From the NCBI RefSeq assembly GCF_000282135.1, contig NZ_AKJW01000062.1, positions 1-64,000 on the forward strand: 64,000 bases of DNA, read 5' to 3'. The DNA is from Herbaspirillum sp. CF444 (GTDB lineage: Bacteria; Pseudomonadota; Gammaproteobacteria; Burkholderiales; Burkholderiaceae_D). The translations under genes and the position numbers were made by a program. Below the pieces are notes generated by a model. It did no database searches and was not told the DNA's origin. It was given only the letters and a program-made list of their open reading frames with translations. Position 1 is the first letter of the stretch; every line of letters starts with the position of its first letter. This document shows positions 1-8,438 of the stretch, piece after piece.

Positions 1-126
1 CCGGGCGCCATCGGGGAGCCGGCGACCGCACTGGTCGGCCCGGCCGTGGCGAACGCCCTGTTTGCCGCCACCGGCAAGCGCGTACGCAAGATCCCGCTGT
101 CGCCGGACAACATCAAGTCAGCCTGA
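1..126 (+). CDS. C-terminal end of a molybdopterin-dependent aldehyde/isoquinoline oxidoreductase large subunit (partial)
   Basis: Only the last 41 codons are inside the window; the gene starts upstream. The visible tail reads as a glycine-rich GEPATALVGPAVANAL segment followed by FAATGKRVRK and a TGA stop. That is the usual end of xanthine-oxidase-family molybdenum hydroxylase large subunits of the isoquinoline 1-oxidoreductase beta (IorB) type. In that segment the Glu of the GEP motif is the conserved active-site base. These enzymes hydroxylate aldehydes or N-heterocycles and normally pair with a small 2Fe-2S subunit, which would lie to the left. Family assignment is fairly safe; substrate cannot be judged from this piece. 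Confidence 0.75.
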   Translation, partial: PGAIGEPATALVGPAVANALFAATGKRVRKIPLSPDNIKSA

Positions 127-142
127 CCATAGCGGCGGCATC

Positions 143-177
143 AAGGCACTCTCGTTCACGGCGGGAGTGCCGTTTTT
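143..177 (+). terminator. Rho-independent terminator of the molybdenum hydroxylase gene
   Basis: A 7-bp perfect stem GGCACTC / GAGTGCC closes a 13-nt loop and is followed directly by GTTTTT. It starts 17 nt after the stop codon of the upstream gene and lies between that gene and the convergent 2OG-Fe(II) oxygenase gene. Confidence 0.75.
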
Positions 178-200
178 ATCCGGACAGCCGCGACCGGCAC

Positions 201-932
201 TTACAGCGCATCATGAAAAATCACGCCCACCGCATAGCGATTGCCTGAACGTAAACGGCTCACGCCGTGACGCATCTTCACCCGGTAAAAACCGCGCGTG
301 CCTTGTACCGGCCTCTCGTTGACCGCGAAAACGACGGCGTCGCCCTTGCGCAGCGGCACCACCTCGGCGCGCGACTGCATGCGCGGACGCTGCTCCGTCA
401 TGACGAATTCGCCGCCGCTGAAATCGCGTCCCGGGTCCGACAGCAAGATCGCCATCTGGATAGGAAAGACATGTTCGCCGTACAAATCCTGATGCAGGCA
501 GTTGTAGTCGCCGGTCTGGTATTTGAGGATCAGGGGCGTCGGCCGTAGCTGGCCGGCGGTGCGGCAGCGCGCAATGAACTGTTCATGTGCAGAGGGATAG
601 CGCGCCTCGATACCCATGGCCTCGTTCCAGCGATTCGCGAGCGGCGCAAGGTGGGGATAGAAAGCCTTGCGCAACGCGCCGATGATTTCCGGCAAGGGAT
701 AGCTGAAATACTTGTATTCGCCCTGTCCAAAGCCGTGACGCGCCATCACCACGCGGCTGCGATAGATCTCGTCACAGGGATAACGCGCAATCAGCGCGTC
801 GCATTCCTGCGCCGTCAGCAAGGCCGGCAAACGGGCGCAGCCGTACTGATTCAGTTCGGCGTCGATGTCTTGCCAGTTCAGCGCATGCGCGCGTTGCGCA
901 ATCGTGTCGGTGCGTTCAGCAACGGTATTCAT
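201..932 (-). CDS. 2OG-Fe(II) oxygenase (COG3826-like, prolyl-hydroxylase fold)
   Basis: A 243-residue protein with the iron-binding facial triad of 2-oxoglutarate dioxygenases: H147-x-D149 (in CLHQDLYG) and H222 (in MRHGVS), with R232 placed to bind the 2-oxoglutarate carboxylate. The GGEFV motif between them is also typical. It has no signal peptide or membrane segment, so it should act in the cytoplasm. Members of this bacterial family are annotated as prolyl-4-hydroxylase-like or as relatives of the AlkB/PHD fold; the physiological substrate is generally unknown. It is convergent with the gene at the left edge and is monocistronic. Catalytic class is solid, the substrate is not. Confidence 0.85.
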   Translation of the reverse strand: MNTVAERTDTIAQRAHALNWQDIDAELNQYGCARLPALLTAQECDALIARYPCDEIYRSRVVMARHGFGQGEYKYFSYPLPEIIGALRKAFYPHLAPLANRWNEAMGIEARYPSAHEQFIARCRTAGQLRPTPLILKYQTGDYNCLHQDLYGEHVFPIQMAILLSDPGRDFSGGEFVMTEQRPRMQSRAEVVPLRKGDAVVFAVNERPVQGTRGFYRVKMRHGVSRLRSGNRYAVGVIFHDAL

Positions 933-1052
933 CGGGTCATCCTTTCACATGCCAATCGCACAGTGTAGGAAGACGAGGCCGCGGCGGCACTCCGCCGCTT
1001 GCTTTCGAATTCGCCGGCGCCGCTCGTTCAGCCGCCAGGCCTCACGGCGTCA

Positions 1053-1895
1053 TCACAGCATCTCCAGCGGACGGCGCTTCTTGGGCGGCGGGAAGGCCTT
1101 GTCGAGTTCGGCGAAATCCGTCGCGCTCAACGCCAGTTCCAGGCTGGCGCGGTTGTCTTGCACATGTTGCAAGGAGGATGCCTTGGGAATCGAAATCACG
1201 CCCGGGCGGCGCAGCGTCCATGCCAGGGCGACCTGGGCGGGCGTGGCGCCATGGCGTCTGGCGATGGCGGCCAGCGCCGCCTCCTTGAGGATGCGCCCCT
1301 GCTCGATCGGCGAGTAGGCCATGATGGCGACGTTCTGCTCCGTGCAATAAGGCTGCAGGTCGAATTCGATGCCGCGCCGCGAGAGGTTGTACAGCACCTG
1401 ATTGACCTGCACGTGATGGCCGTTGTCCTGCTCCAGCAATTCGGCCATGTCGTCGTTGTCCAGATTGCTCACGCCCCAGGCGCCGATCTTGCCCTGTTCG
1501 ATGAGCGTTTCCATCGCGTCGATGGTCGCGGACAAAGGCGGCGTGCCGCGCCAGTGCAGCAAATAGAGATCGATGCGCTCGACCGCCATGCGTTTCAGAC
1601 TGGCTTCACAAGCCTTGATCGTCCCCTGGCGCGAGGCGTTGAAAGGCAACACCTTGCTGACCAGATAGACCTGGTCGCGGCGGCCGGCAATGGCCCGGCC
1701 GACAACTTTTTCGGCACCGCCGTTGGCGTACATTTCCGCGGTGTCGATCAGCGTCATGCCGAGGTCGATGCCTTGCTGCAGGGCGCGCACTTCATCGGCT
1801 GCGCGGGCAGCCGACTCGCCCATGTTCCAGGTGCCCTGGCCGAGCACGGGTACGCGGTCGCCGTTGCCGAGAGTAATGGTGGGGATGGGATTCAT
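1053..1895 (-). CDS. Aldo/keto reductase
   Basis: A 280-residue NADPH-dependent aldo/keto reductase. The AKR catalytic tetrad is visible as D51 and Y56 (in LIDTAEMYANGG), K81 (in VYLVSKV) and H114 (in YLLHWRG). The C-terminal half carries the WTLRRPGVISIPKAS cofactor loop. I start it at the ATG before NPIPTITLGNG because a GGAG lies a few bases upstream. An earlier in-frame ATG at 1946 would add 17 residues that do not fit the family N-terminus. It follows the phospholipase D-like gene on the same strand with a 60-nt gap and could be at the end of that operon. Physiological substrate unknown. Confidence 0.88.
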   Translation of the reverse strand: MNPIPTITLGNGDRVPVLGQGTWNMGESAARAADEVRALQQGIDLGMTLIDTAEMYANGGAEKVVGRAIAGRRDQVYLVSKVLPFNASRQGTIKACEASLKRMAVERIDLYLLHWRGTPPLSATIDAMETLIEQGKIGAWGVSNLDNDDMAELLEQDNGHHVQVNQVLYNLSRRGIEFDLQPYCTEQNVAIMAYSPIEQGRILKEAALAAIARRHGATPAQVALAWTLRRPGVISIPKASSLQHVQDNRASLELALSATDFAELDKAFPPPKKRRPLEML

Positions 1896-1955
1896 GGAGG
1901 CTCCGTCATGCTGAACTGATTGGACCGAGCCTCCAATGTAGCGCAACTTGTGCCT

Positions 1956-3203
1956 TCAGGGGTCGGCCTGCTCTTTTCCCTTGACCGGCCGGGGGTAGTT
2001 TTTCAGTACGTCGATAGTCTGGGCGTAGGGCGAACTCCAGGTCTGCTCATGCAGTTCGGCCACGCGCCTTGCCATCTTCTCGTTGCGGATCACGACTTCC
2101 AGATTGCGCGAGTTGTCGAGATAACCGCCGCTCCAGTTGCTGGTGCCGATCCAGGCGACCTGGCCGTCGATGGACATGGACTTGGTGTGGATCACGCGCG
2201 CAAACGGAATGAAGCCGGACGACGCCTGCGGCAGCGTGACGATGCGGATCTCCATGTTGGGCAGGACCGCCAGGCTTTGCAGATAGCGGATCGCCGGTTG
2301 CTCGGTGTTCCAGCTCGACACCATCAGCTTGACCTTGACGCCGCGCGTGAGCGCCGCACGAATGGCGTTGTCGATCACCGCATAGTAAGGACGCGTCTTG
2401 TTGGGGCCGTAACTGAGCGGGGCATAGTCCAGCAGTTGCACGCGCACCTCGGTCTTGGCCGCGGCCAGCAGGCGCACCAGTTCGGTTTGCGAATCGCCTA
2501 CGCCGGCAGGATTGAAGGCGTTGGGACTGGCGACCAGGTAGGCGGCTTGTTTGTCGTCGGCAGGCACCACGCCGGCATTGAGCACCGGCACGGTTTTGCC
2601 TTGCGCGATCAGCGCCTGCGCATTCCAGTCGGTTTCAAAAATCTGCTGCACTTGTCTGGCAATGGCCGCATCGCTGATGCGCAGGCCGGTCTCGTGGATG
2701 TGGCTGAACGAGCGCCAGTCGAAGTTCTGGCTGCCGACATAGGCGCTTTCGCCGTCGACCACCAGATACTTGGCGTGGATGATGCCGTTGCCGGTCAGTC
2801 TGGAATAGTCGAGCTGGCGGAACTCCAGATTCGGAATCTGCCTGAGCCGGTCGATGGTGGCCTGATCGGAGGCGAACTCGCCTTTCTTTTCCATCAGGAA
2901 GCGGATCTTCACGCCGCGCTGTCCGGCCGCGGCCAGATGCGCGATGATGCCGTCGAGCGCTTCGCCCGGCTTGCCGGCGACGTAGAACTGGCCGAACACG
3001 ATCTCCCGCCTGGCGGCGTCGAACATGCTGTTCCACACCGTGACCGCATCGCGCAGGTCGGGTGTGGCGAGTGCGGTTTCTTGCGGCACGGTGTGCACCA
3101 GCTCGAAGCCGGGGATGGCGAACTCGGCCCTGGCGTTGCCTTGCAAGGCAAGGGTGGCGGCGAGAGCGCAGAGCAGCCGGGTAAAGGTATGCAATGGACG
3201 CAT
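1956..3203 (-). CDS. Secreted phospholipase D-superfamily enzyme (PLD3/4-like, two HKD motifs)
   Basis: A 415-residue protein with a cleavable signal peptide (about residues 1-26, ending ARA). It has two complete HKD motifs: H143-x-K145-x4-D150 followed by GSQNFDWRS, and H339-x-K341-x4-D346 followed by GTSNWSGGY. The pairing of N-DWRS after the first motif with SNWSGGY after the second is what one sees in the vaccinia K4L/PLD3/PLD4 branch rather than in cardiolipin synthases. That branch includes exonucleases and transphosphatidylases. It is the last gene of exbD-tonB-receptor-exbB and starts 30 nt after exbB. The operon link suggests it releases from a phosphodiester (lipid headgroup or nucleic acid) something the receptor imports; that is inference. 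Confidence 0.85.
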   Translation of the reverse strand: MRPLHTFTRLLCALAATLALQGNARAEFAIPGFELVHTVPQETALATPDLRDAVTVWNSMFDAARREIVFGQFYVAGKPGEALDGIIAHLAAAGQRGVKIRFLMEKKGEFASDQATIDRLRQIPNLEFRQLDYSRLTGNGIIHAKYLVVDGESAYVGSQNFDWRSFSHIHETGLRISDAAIARQVQQIFETDWNAQALIAQGKTVPVLNAGVVPADDKQAAYLVASPNAFNPAGVGDSQTELVRLLAAAKTEVRVQLLDYAPLSYGPNKTRPYYAVIDNAIRAALTRGVKVKLMVSSWNTEQPAIRYLQSLAVLPNMEIRIVTLPQASSGFIPFARVIHTKSMSIDGQVAWIGTSNWSGGYLDNSRNLEVVIRNEKMARRVAELHEQTWSSPYAQTIDVLKNYPRPVKGKEQADP

Positions 3204-3233
3204 GTGGATTGGATGGTCTCGTGGTCGGTTGAA

Positions 3234-3875
3234 TCAGGCGACGTGCAGTTTGCCGTTGTGCGGCTGCGGCTGGTCTTGTCCGGCAATGCGGCCGACACAG
3301 GCGCGCAGCATCAGGACCTTCAGATGATCGTTGATGCGTTCGATGCGTTCCTGAAACATGTTGAAAAAGAACATGCCCACCACCGCGATGCCGATGCCCA
3401 GCGCCGTCGCATAGAGCGCGGTGCCGATGCCTTGCGACACCTGGCCCGGATCGGACACGCCCGACACGGCCAGCGCCTTGAAGGTGTCGATGATGCCGAG
3501 GATCGTACCCAGCAGACCCAGCAGCGGCGCGGCAGTGACGATGGTGTCGAGTATCCACAGCCGCTGTTGCACTTCGCCGCGATGGGCGATGTAGACGGAT
3601 TCGCTGAAATCCTCCAGGTCCTTGTCGGAACCGAGGTGATGCTTTTCAGCCAGTATCTCCGACACCAGCGCCAACGGCAGGCTGGCGCGCGAGCGCAGCG
3701 CATCCGGCAATTCGCGCACGTGTTGCACGGCATGCGTCATGGCCTTTTCCAGCCCGACGGCCTGGCGCAGCGTGTAACCGAAAAACAGGCCGCGCTCGAC
3801 GATCACGAAGATCGCCAGCGCCGCGCAGGCGTACATCAGGTAAAAAGCCACTTCGTGGAGTAGTTGCATGTTCAT
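3234..3875 (-). CDS. exbB: ExbB / TolQ-family proton-channel subunit
   Basis: A 213-residue MotA/TolQ/ExbB protein with three membrane segments: one near residues 8-30 and a pair around 105-130 and 150-175. The second carries the conserved LLGLLGTILGII stretch and the third the GIGTALYATALGI stretch. With ExbD it forms the inner-membrane proton channel that energises TonB. The start has a GAGAGG Shine-Dalgarno 5 nt upstream. Its place is unusual: it lies after the receptor gene and before the phospholipase D-like gene, separated from exbD by tonB and the receptor. It is long enough to be complete and has no periplasmic extension. Confidence 0.9.
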   Translation of the reverse strand: MNMQLLHEVAFYLMYACAALAIFVIVERGLFFGYTLRQAVGLEKAMTHAVQHVRELPDALRSRASLPLALVSEILAEKHHLGSDKDLEDFSESVYIAHRGEVQQRLWILDTIVTAAPLLGLLGTILGIIDTFKALAVSGVSDPGQVSQGIGTALYATALGIGIAVVGMFFFNMFQERIERINDHLKVLMLRACVGRIAGQDQPQPHNGKLHVA

Positions 3876-3939
3876 GATTACCTCTCTTGCAGATGTTCGG
3901 GGCGACAGGTTTGCACCCGTCGCCCATAGGGACTGACGA

Positions 3940-6339
3940 TTAGAAATCCGCCGTTAACGTGACCGAGAACGTACGCGGTGCGCTCACGTAGAACGACGGC
4001 GCCGTGCCGGCGATGCTGCCGATAGCCTGTGCATTGGTGGTGAACTGGCTGCCGCTGCCCGAACTCAGGTTCAGGTACTGCTTGTCGAACAGGTTGGAGA
4101 CGTTGAAGCGCACGGTCGGCTTCTTGATCCATGCCACCGACGGGAAAGTCATCCCCGCGCCGGCATTGAACACGGTGTAGCCGCCGATGGCGTCGTCGTT
4201 GACCAGCGTGGTGTAGCGGCGGCCGGTGTACTTGGCCTGGCCGAACACGTACCAGCCGTCCTGCGCGTACTGCAGACTCAGACCGCTCAGCCAGTTAGGC
4301 GTGTCGGGGAATTCCTTGTCGGCGGTCGGCAGCGAGTTGCTCGCGTCCCAGCGCATGTCCTGCTTCATCTTGCTCTTGATGTAGGACAGCGAACCATACA
4401 GCGCCAGGTTGCGTGTCAGCGCGTAGCCTGATTCCAGTTCGAAGCCCTTGGAGGTGGAATCGCCGACGTTGAAGTCGGTACGATTGCCGGTGTCCGGGTT
4501 ATACGACGAAGCGATGCGGTTCTTGTAATCGACGAAGAACACCGAGCTGGAGAAGGTCAGCTTGTCGGTCGAATAGCGATAACCAAGGTCGTAGTTCCAG
4601 GATGTTTCCTTGTCGACCGGGACGTTGCGCACGGTGCCGCCGGTGGATACGCCATTGACGATCGTATTGCCCGAGAGCAGTGCGAAGTAAGAGAAGTTGC
4701 CCGGCGCCTTGAAGTTCTTGGCGGCGTTGAAGAATACCGACCGCGCCTGATCCAGTTGATACTTCAGGCCGAGGCTGGGCAGGAAATCCGAATACGACTT
4801 TTGCAGCGTGTAAAAACCGCTCGCGCTCTGGCTTGGGTTGTTGGTGAAGTTGCGGTCGATGCTGGAATAGCGTGCGCCCAGTTGCAGGTTCAGCTTGTCC
4901 TGCATCATGCTGATGCTGTCCTGCACGAAGGCCGACTTGCCGGTGCTGATGGTCATGGTGTCGCGATACTGGACGTAAGAGCCGTCCTGGTTCCTGATCC
5001 ATGCGCCCGAGTTGTTTTGCCATACGTCGGAAGAATTGCCGCTGTTGTCGATGGTGGCGAACGGGCCGGTTTGCTGGTGGCGCGCGCGTTCGTACCAGTA
5101 GCCGAACATCAGGCGGTGGTTGTCGAGCTGCTGGTTGTACTTCAGCGTCACGCCCGGACGATAGGTGCGGGTGCGGCTGCCTTCGTAGACGAACACGGTG
5201 TCGCGCGTATCGCCGTCGCCGTTGATGTCGCGCACGCCGCCGCCCAGCAGGTTGCCGGCATTGCCTTCGGTGAGCGTCTGCAACTGATTCGCACCGGTGC
5301 CGAAGCCGTACCACATGTAAGGATTGACGTCGACGCTGGACGTCGGCGTCAGCTGGAAGTGGGCATTGACGGTGGCCAGGTAGTTGCGGAAGGGATTGAG
5401 GTTATAGCCGTAGTAGAGATCCTTGTTGCCGGTGTTGATGCCGGCATTGGCGGCGTAGGTCGAATCGTTTTGCGCGGTGCCGTTGACGCCCGGCTGATGC
5501 ACCGGCGCCTGGGTGCCGAAGTCGTAGTCGCGGCCGAACTGGGCGATCTGCGCCTTGGTCAGCGAGCGGTAGTTGTTGTTGACCGCCGTGTTGTACATCA
5601 GGCTGCCGTCGATGAAGCTGCCGCTGCCCAGGTCGAGCTTGCTGTTGAAGTCCATGTGCTGCTTGTCGGCGCCGCCCTGGCCCTTGAACTTGTCGGCGGT
5701 CGTGTTCGAGTACGACAGGAAAAACTTGAACTTGCCGTCGAAGATCTTGCCCGAGTCCACGCGCATGTATTGCTTGCGCAGATTGTTGGAGCCGAAAATG
5801 GTGGAGACCCGGAAGCGGCGTTCGTCTTCCGGGCTGCACAGGGTCATGCCGATGTTGCCGCCGGAGGCGCCGACGTGCGGCGCCTCGGTGTCGGTCGAAC
5901 CTTGCGTGACGAAGACGTCGCACAGATTTTCCGCATCGGTGTATTCCTGCGGATAGACGGCGAAGCTGCCGGAGTCGTTGACCGGTGCGCCGTTGATGGT
6001 GAAGCCGAGCTGGTCGCTGTTGAAGCCGCGCACGCGGATGTTGCCGCCGAACAGGCCGGTGCCGTCCTGGTCATACGTGTTCACGCCCGGCAGCAGATTG
6101 ATCATCTGGTACGGATTGCTGGTGGCGCTTTGTTTTTCCATGTAGTCGCGATTGACCGAGCTGCGCGCCTTCGGCGATTCTTCGGCCTGGATCAGGCCGG
6201 TGGCTTGCGGCGTGCCGGCGCTGCCTTGCACGGTCACCTTGCCGACCTCGGTGGCGTCGTCGGCAGCGTAGGCGATTGGGCTGGATGCCATGAAAATGCC
6301 GGAGATCAGCAGCGATAGCCGGCTAAGTTTGTGTTGCAT
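3940..6339 (-). CDS. TonB-dependent outer-membrane receptor
   Basis: A 799-residue receptor with a signal peptide ending AYA, a plug domain (about residues 50-180; NIRVRGFNSDQLGF motif) and a 22-strand-type barrel ending in the aromatic VTLTADF terminus needed for BAM insertion. The start at MQHKLSRL is supported by an AGGGGAG Shine-Dalgarno; the reading frame is open further upstream but overlaps tonB out of frame. There is no STN signalling domain before the plug, so no sigma/anti-sigma control is expected through it. Two plug cysteines (in ENLCDVF and GMTLCSPE) may form a disulfide. It sits between tonB and exbB in a five-gene operon. Ligand unknown; a siderophore is possible, but the phospholipase D-like neighbour suggests another substrate. 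Confidence 0.9.
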   Translation of the reverse strand: MQHKLSRLSLLISGIFMASSPIAYAADDATEVGKVTVQGSAGTPQATGLIQAEESPKARSSVNRDYMEKQSATSNPYQMINLLPGVNTYDQDGTGLFGGNIRVRGFNSDQLGFTINGAPVNDSGSFAVYPQEYTDAENLCDVFVTQGSTDTEAPHVGASGGNIGMTLCSPEDERRFRVSTIFGSNNLRKQYMRVDSGKIFDGKFKFFLSYSNTTADKFKGQGGADKQHMDFNSKLDLGSGSFIDGSLMYNTAVNNNYRSLTKAQIAQFGRDYDFGTQAPVHQPGVNGTAQNDSTYAANAGINTGNKDLYYGYNLNPFRNYLATVNAHFQLTPTSSVDVNPYMWYGFGTGANQLQTLTEGNAGNLLGGGVRDINGDGDTRDTVFVYEGSRTRTYRPGVTLKYNQQLDNHRLMFGYWYERARHQQTGPFATIDNSGNSSDVWQNNSGAWIRNQDGSYVQYRDTMTISTGKSAFVQDSISMMQDKLNLQLGARYSSIDRNFTNNPSQSASGFYTLQKSYSDFLPSLGLKYQLDQARSVFFNAAKNFKAPGNFSYFALLSGNTIVNGVSTGGTVRNVPVDKETSWNYDLGYRYSTDKLTFSSSVFFVDYKNRIASSYNPDTGNRTDFNVGDSTSKGFELESGYALTRNLALYGSLSYIKSKMKQDMRWDASNSLPTADKEFPDTPNWLSGLSLQYAQDGWYVFGQAKYTGRRYTTLVNDDAIGGYTVFNAGAGMTFPSVAWIKKPTVRFNVSNLFDKQYLNLSSGSGSQFTTNAQAIGSIAGTAPSFYVSAPRTFSVTLTADF

Positions 6340-6407
6340 GTTCTTACTCCCCTGAAGGTGGTATTGGCGTTGTAGTAAAAATGCGTGGATGTCCGGCGGC
6401 TGAGGCC

Positions 6408-7142
6408 TCAGCCGCCTGGAATGAATTCCAGCTCTGCGGTGAAACGGTGTGTGTTCTCGCCCGCCCAGGTGTTCTCGGGGAAGGCGCTGAAACTGGCGCG
6501 GGTGATGGTCTTGCGCGCGGCGTCGTCGAGCAGCATGGAGTTCGATGACGCATCGATGCCGACATCGACCACCGAGCCGTCGCGCTTGAGCACGAACCAC
6601 AGGCGCACCTTGCCCTGCGGACGCATCTGGCTGGCTTCGCGTCCGGTCGGGTAGCGCTTGATGCTGTTGAGATGCGCCCGCAGCTTGCCGACGTATTCGG
6701 CTTCGACGTTCGCGGCAACGGGTCTGGCCGGTGCCGGAGCAGCGACCGGAGCGGGCGCAGGCGTGGGTTGTTGCGGTGCCGGTTCAGCAGCGCGGGGCGC
6801 TGTGGCGGGCAATTCAGGCGTCGTCGTTGCTGTCGGCGTGCTCGGTGCAGGCGCATTGACCACCGGTTTGGCGGCCGGCTGTTGAACCGGCTTCGGTACG
6901 GGTGGTGGCGGCTGTACGACCTTCGGCTTGGGCGGTTCGGGTGGTTGCACCGGCTTGGGTATCTCCTGCGGTGGCTCAGGCGACATCAGGGAAATCTGCA
7001 CCGGCGTCTCGTCGGTATGACGCACCAGCTTGACGGTCTGCTGCACGCCCAGCAACGCCAGCGCAACCAGCGCCAGCACCGACGGCATCGTGGCGACGGT
7101 CTCGCGGAAGCGGAACAGCAGCGGCGGCGCGTTGGCAATCAT
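6408..7142 (-). CDS. tonB: Energy transducer TonB
   Basis: A 244-residue TonB protein. It has one N-terminal membrane anchor (about residues 19-36), a proline/lysine-rich and then Ala/Pro-rich periplasm-spanning linker (about 55-140) full of PEPPQEIPKP-type repeats, and a C-terminal TonB domain (about 150-244). That domain contains the YPTGREASQMRPQGKVRLWF segment, matching the family YP...A...G.V...F pattern. The first codon overlaps the exbD stop by 4 nt (ATGA), so the two are translationally coupled. It is followed 68 nt later by the receptor it presumably energises. Confidence 0.92.
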   Translation of the reverse strand: MIANAPPLLFRFRETVATMPSVLALVALALLGVQQTVKLVRHTDETPVQISLMSPEPPQEIPKPVQPPEPPKPKVVQPPPPVPKPVQQPAAKPVVNAPAPSTPTATTTPELPATAPRAAEPAPQQPTPAPAPVAAPAPARPVAANVEAEYVGKLRAHLNSIKRYPTGREASQMRPQGKVRLWFVLKRDGSVVDVGIDASSNSMLLDDAARKTITRASFSAFPENTWAGENTHRFTAELEFIPGG

Positions 7143-7546
7143 GATTTGCGCGTGGCGATGGAAATCGAATCGAAGCCGCCTTGCTTCAACGCATCCATCA
7201 CGTCCACCAGGCGTTGCACTTCCACGCCGCGGTCGCTATTGACGATGATGTTGAGCTTCTCGCCGTTCTTGCGGATTTCGTTGAGGCGGGCGATCAGGCC
7301 GTTGAGCGGCGTATCGACGCCGTCGACCTGGATCGCGTCCTTCAGGCCGATGGTGATGACGGCCTTGTTCTGCGGCTTCAGGTCCTGGGCGGTGCTGGAA
7401 CTGGGCAGATGGGTTTTGAGGCCGAGCGCAGGAATCACGTTCAGGCTGATCAGCACGAAAAAGACCAGCAAAAACATCATCACGTCGATCATCGGAATGA
7501 TTTCGACGCGGGCCTTCCGCTTCTTGGGTTCGTCCCAGCTACGCAT
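7139..7546 (-). CDS. exbD: ExbD / TolR-family biopolymer transport protein
   Basis: A 135-residue ExbD: a short basic cytoplasmic N-terminus, one membrane helix (about residues 17-38) and a periplasmic domain. The helix starts with IPMIDVMMFLLVFF, and the Asp in that motif is the essential protonatable residue of the channel. It is the first gene of the minus-strand operon exbD-tonB-receptor-exbB-phospholipase D-like. Its upstream region carries a strong 23-bp dyad that may be the operon's operator. Having exbD first and exbB fourth differs from the common exbB-exbD order. Confidence 0.92.
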   Translation of the reverse strand: MRSWDEPKKRKARVEIIPMIDVMMFLLVFFVLISLNVIPALGLKTHLPSSSTAQDLKPQNKAVITIGLKDAIQVDGVDTPLNGLIARLNEIRKNGEKLNIIVNSDRGVEVQRLVDVMDALKQGGFDSISIATRKS

Positions 7547-7580
7547 GACTTGCTCCCGTTACAGATATGACAAATGGCTT

Positions 7581-7603
7581 ATCGCTATAATTTTTATAAC
7601 GAT
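7581..7603. promoter_or_regulatory. AT-rich inverted repeat upstream of exbD (candidate operator)
   Basis: A 23-bp dyad 35 nt upstream of the exbD start: outer arms ATCG / CGAT, inner arms TATAA / TTATA, separated by one mismatched pair and TTT at the centre. Its AT-rich palindromic form and its place ahead of a TonB operon make a Fur-type metalloregulator site the first thing to test. The match to the classical Fur box is only partial, so the regulator is not identified. Confidence 0.45.
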
Positions 7604-7661
7604 GCGGAAGCGTAGCGGGGAATTATTTCGTGCGTATTACAAGAAAAGGCAATGCGGAAGA

Positions 7662-8231
7662 TTAGCGATTCGGCAATGGCATGAAAGACAACAAAGTCTT
7701 GATCGCGTAGACTACGATCAGCGAGCCGATCAGGTCGCCGATCGACATCACGATCAGGCCGGACCAGAAGTGGTAGGAAACGCCGCGGAAGGCAAACCAG
7801 ATCAGTTGCAGCAGAGGATTGGACAAGGCGTAGATCAGCACGCACAGCATCAGCCGCGCGGTGGTCAGGTTGGTCAGCGAGCGCCGCAGGTCCATGCCTT
7901 CAAGCGTGAAGCGATAGGCCAGATAAGGCGCCAGCGCCGAGATGAGGGCGTAGCCCACGGTAGTGACGGGATCGGCCGGAAACAGGTTGTACAGGCAGGC
8001 TGCGAGCAGGGAGGCGACGAAGATGCCGACCAGCGCCGCCTCGGCGAACAACAGCGTGCAGATCAGGCGCACGCCGGCCGGCAGGTAGATCCAGGCGATC
8101 CCTTGCGTGAACTCGGTCTGCTTGAACAGCCAGTCGTTGGCCATGTAGGACAGCAGATAGCAAACCGCCGTGACCGTCGCGGTGGCGAGGCCGAGGCGCA
8201 GGCGGGCGGAAGGTGTGGGAAGGGTGTCCAT
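7662..8231 (-). CDS. MASE1-like integral membrane protein
   Basis: A 189-residue hydrophobic protein with about five membrane helices and almost no soluble part. Segments such as GIAWIYLPAGVRLICTLLF and the SGLIVMSIGDLIGSLIVVY end resemble the MASE1 membrane-sensor domain, which is usually fused to GGDEF, EAL or histidine kinase modules. Here no output domain is attached and the protein ends with the last helix. It could be a stand-alone sensor or transporter-like protein. It is divergent from the winged-helix gene at 8439. Function is not known; the family call is tentative. Confidence 0.6.
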   Translation of the reverse strand: MDTLPTPSARLRLGLATATVTAVCYLLSYMANDWLFKQTEFTQGIAWIYLPAGVRLICTLLFAEAALVGIFVASLLAACLYNLFPADPVTTVGYALISALAPYLAYRFTLEGMDLRRSLTNLTTARLMLCVLIYALSNPLLQLIWFAFRGVSYHFWSGLIVMSIGDLIGSLIVVYAIKTLLSFMPLPNR

Positions 8232-8438
8232 AACGGCGCGTATCTTACGCAGTTTTCATGTGTATTTTGTGACGTGCAGCAATACCTGTGGCGAAATCGC
8301 CGCGCAGCCGGACGTCGCATAACGCCGGAATTGCCAATTATCGCAGCATTGTCGTATTATCCGTTATGAAATTAAGAACATATTTCAATAAAACCAAGAA
8401 TTTCTTGCCAGCTATAAACCAAGACAAATATCGTAGCC

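Noticed and set aside
1920..3863. 647-codon plus-strand frame opposite the phospholipase D-like and exbB genes
   Set aside because: A shadow frame: GC-rich genes give long open antisense frames. The minus strand has signal peptide, HKD motifs and operon spacing.
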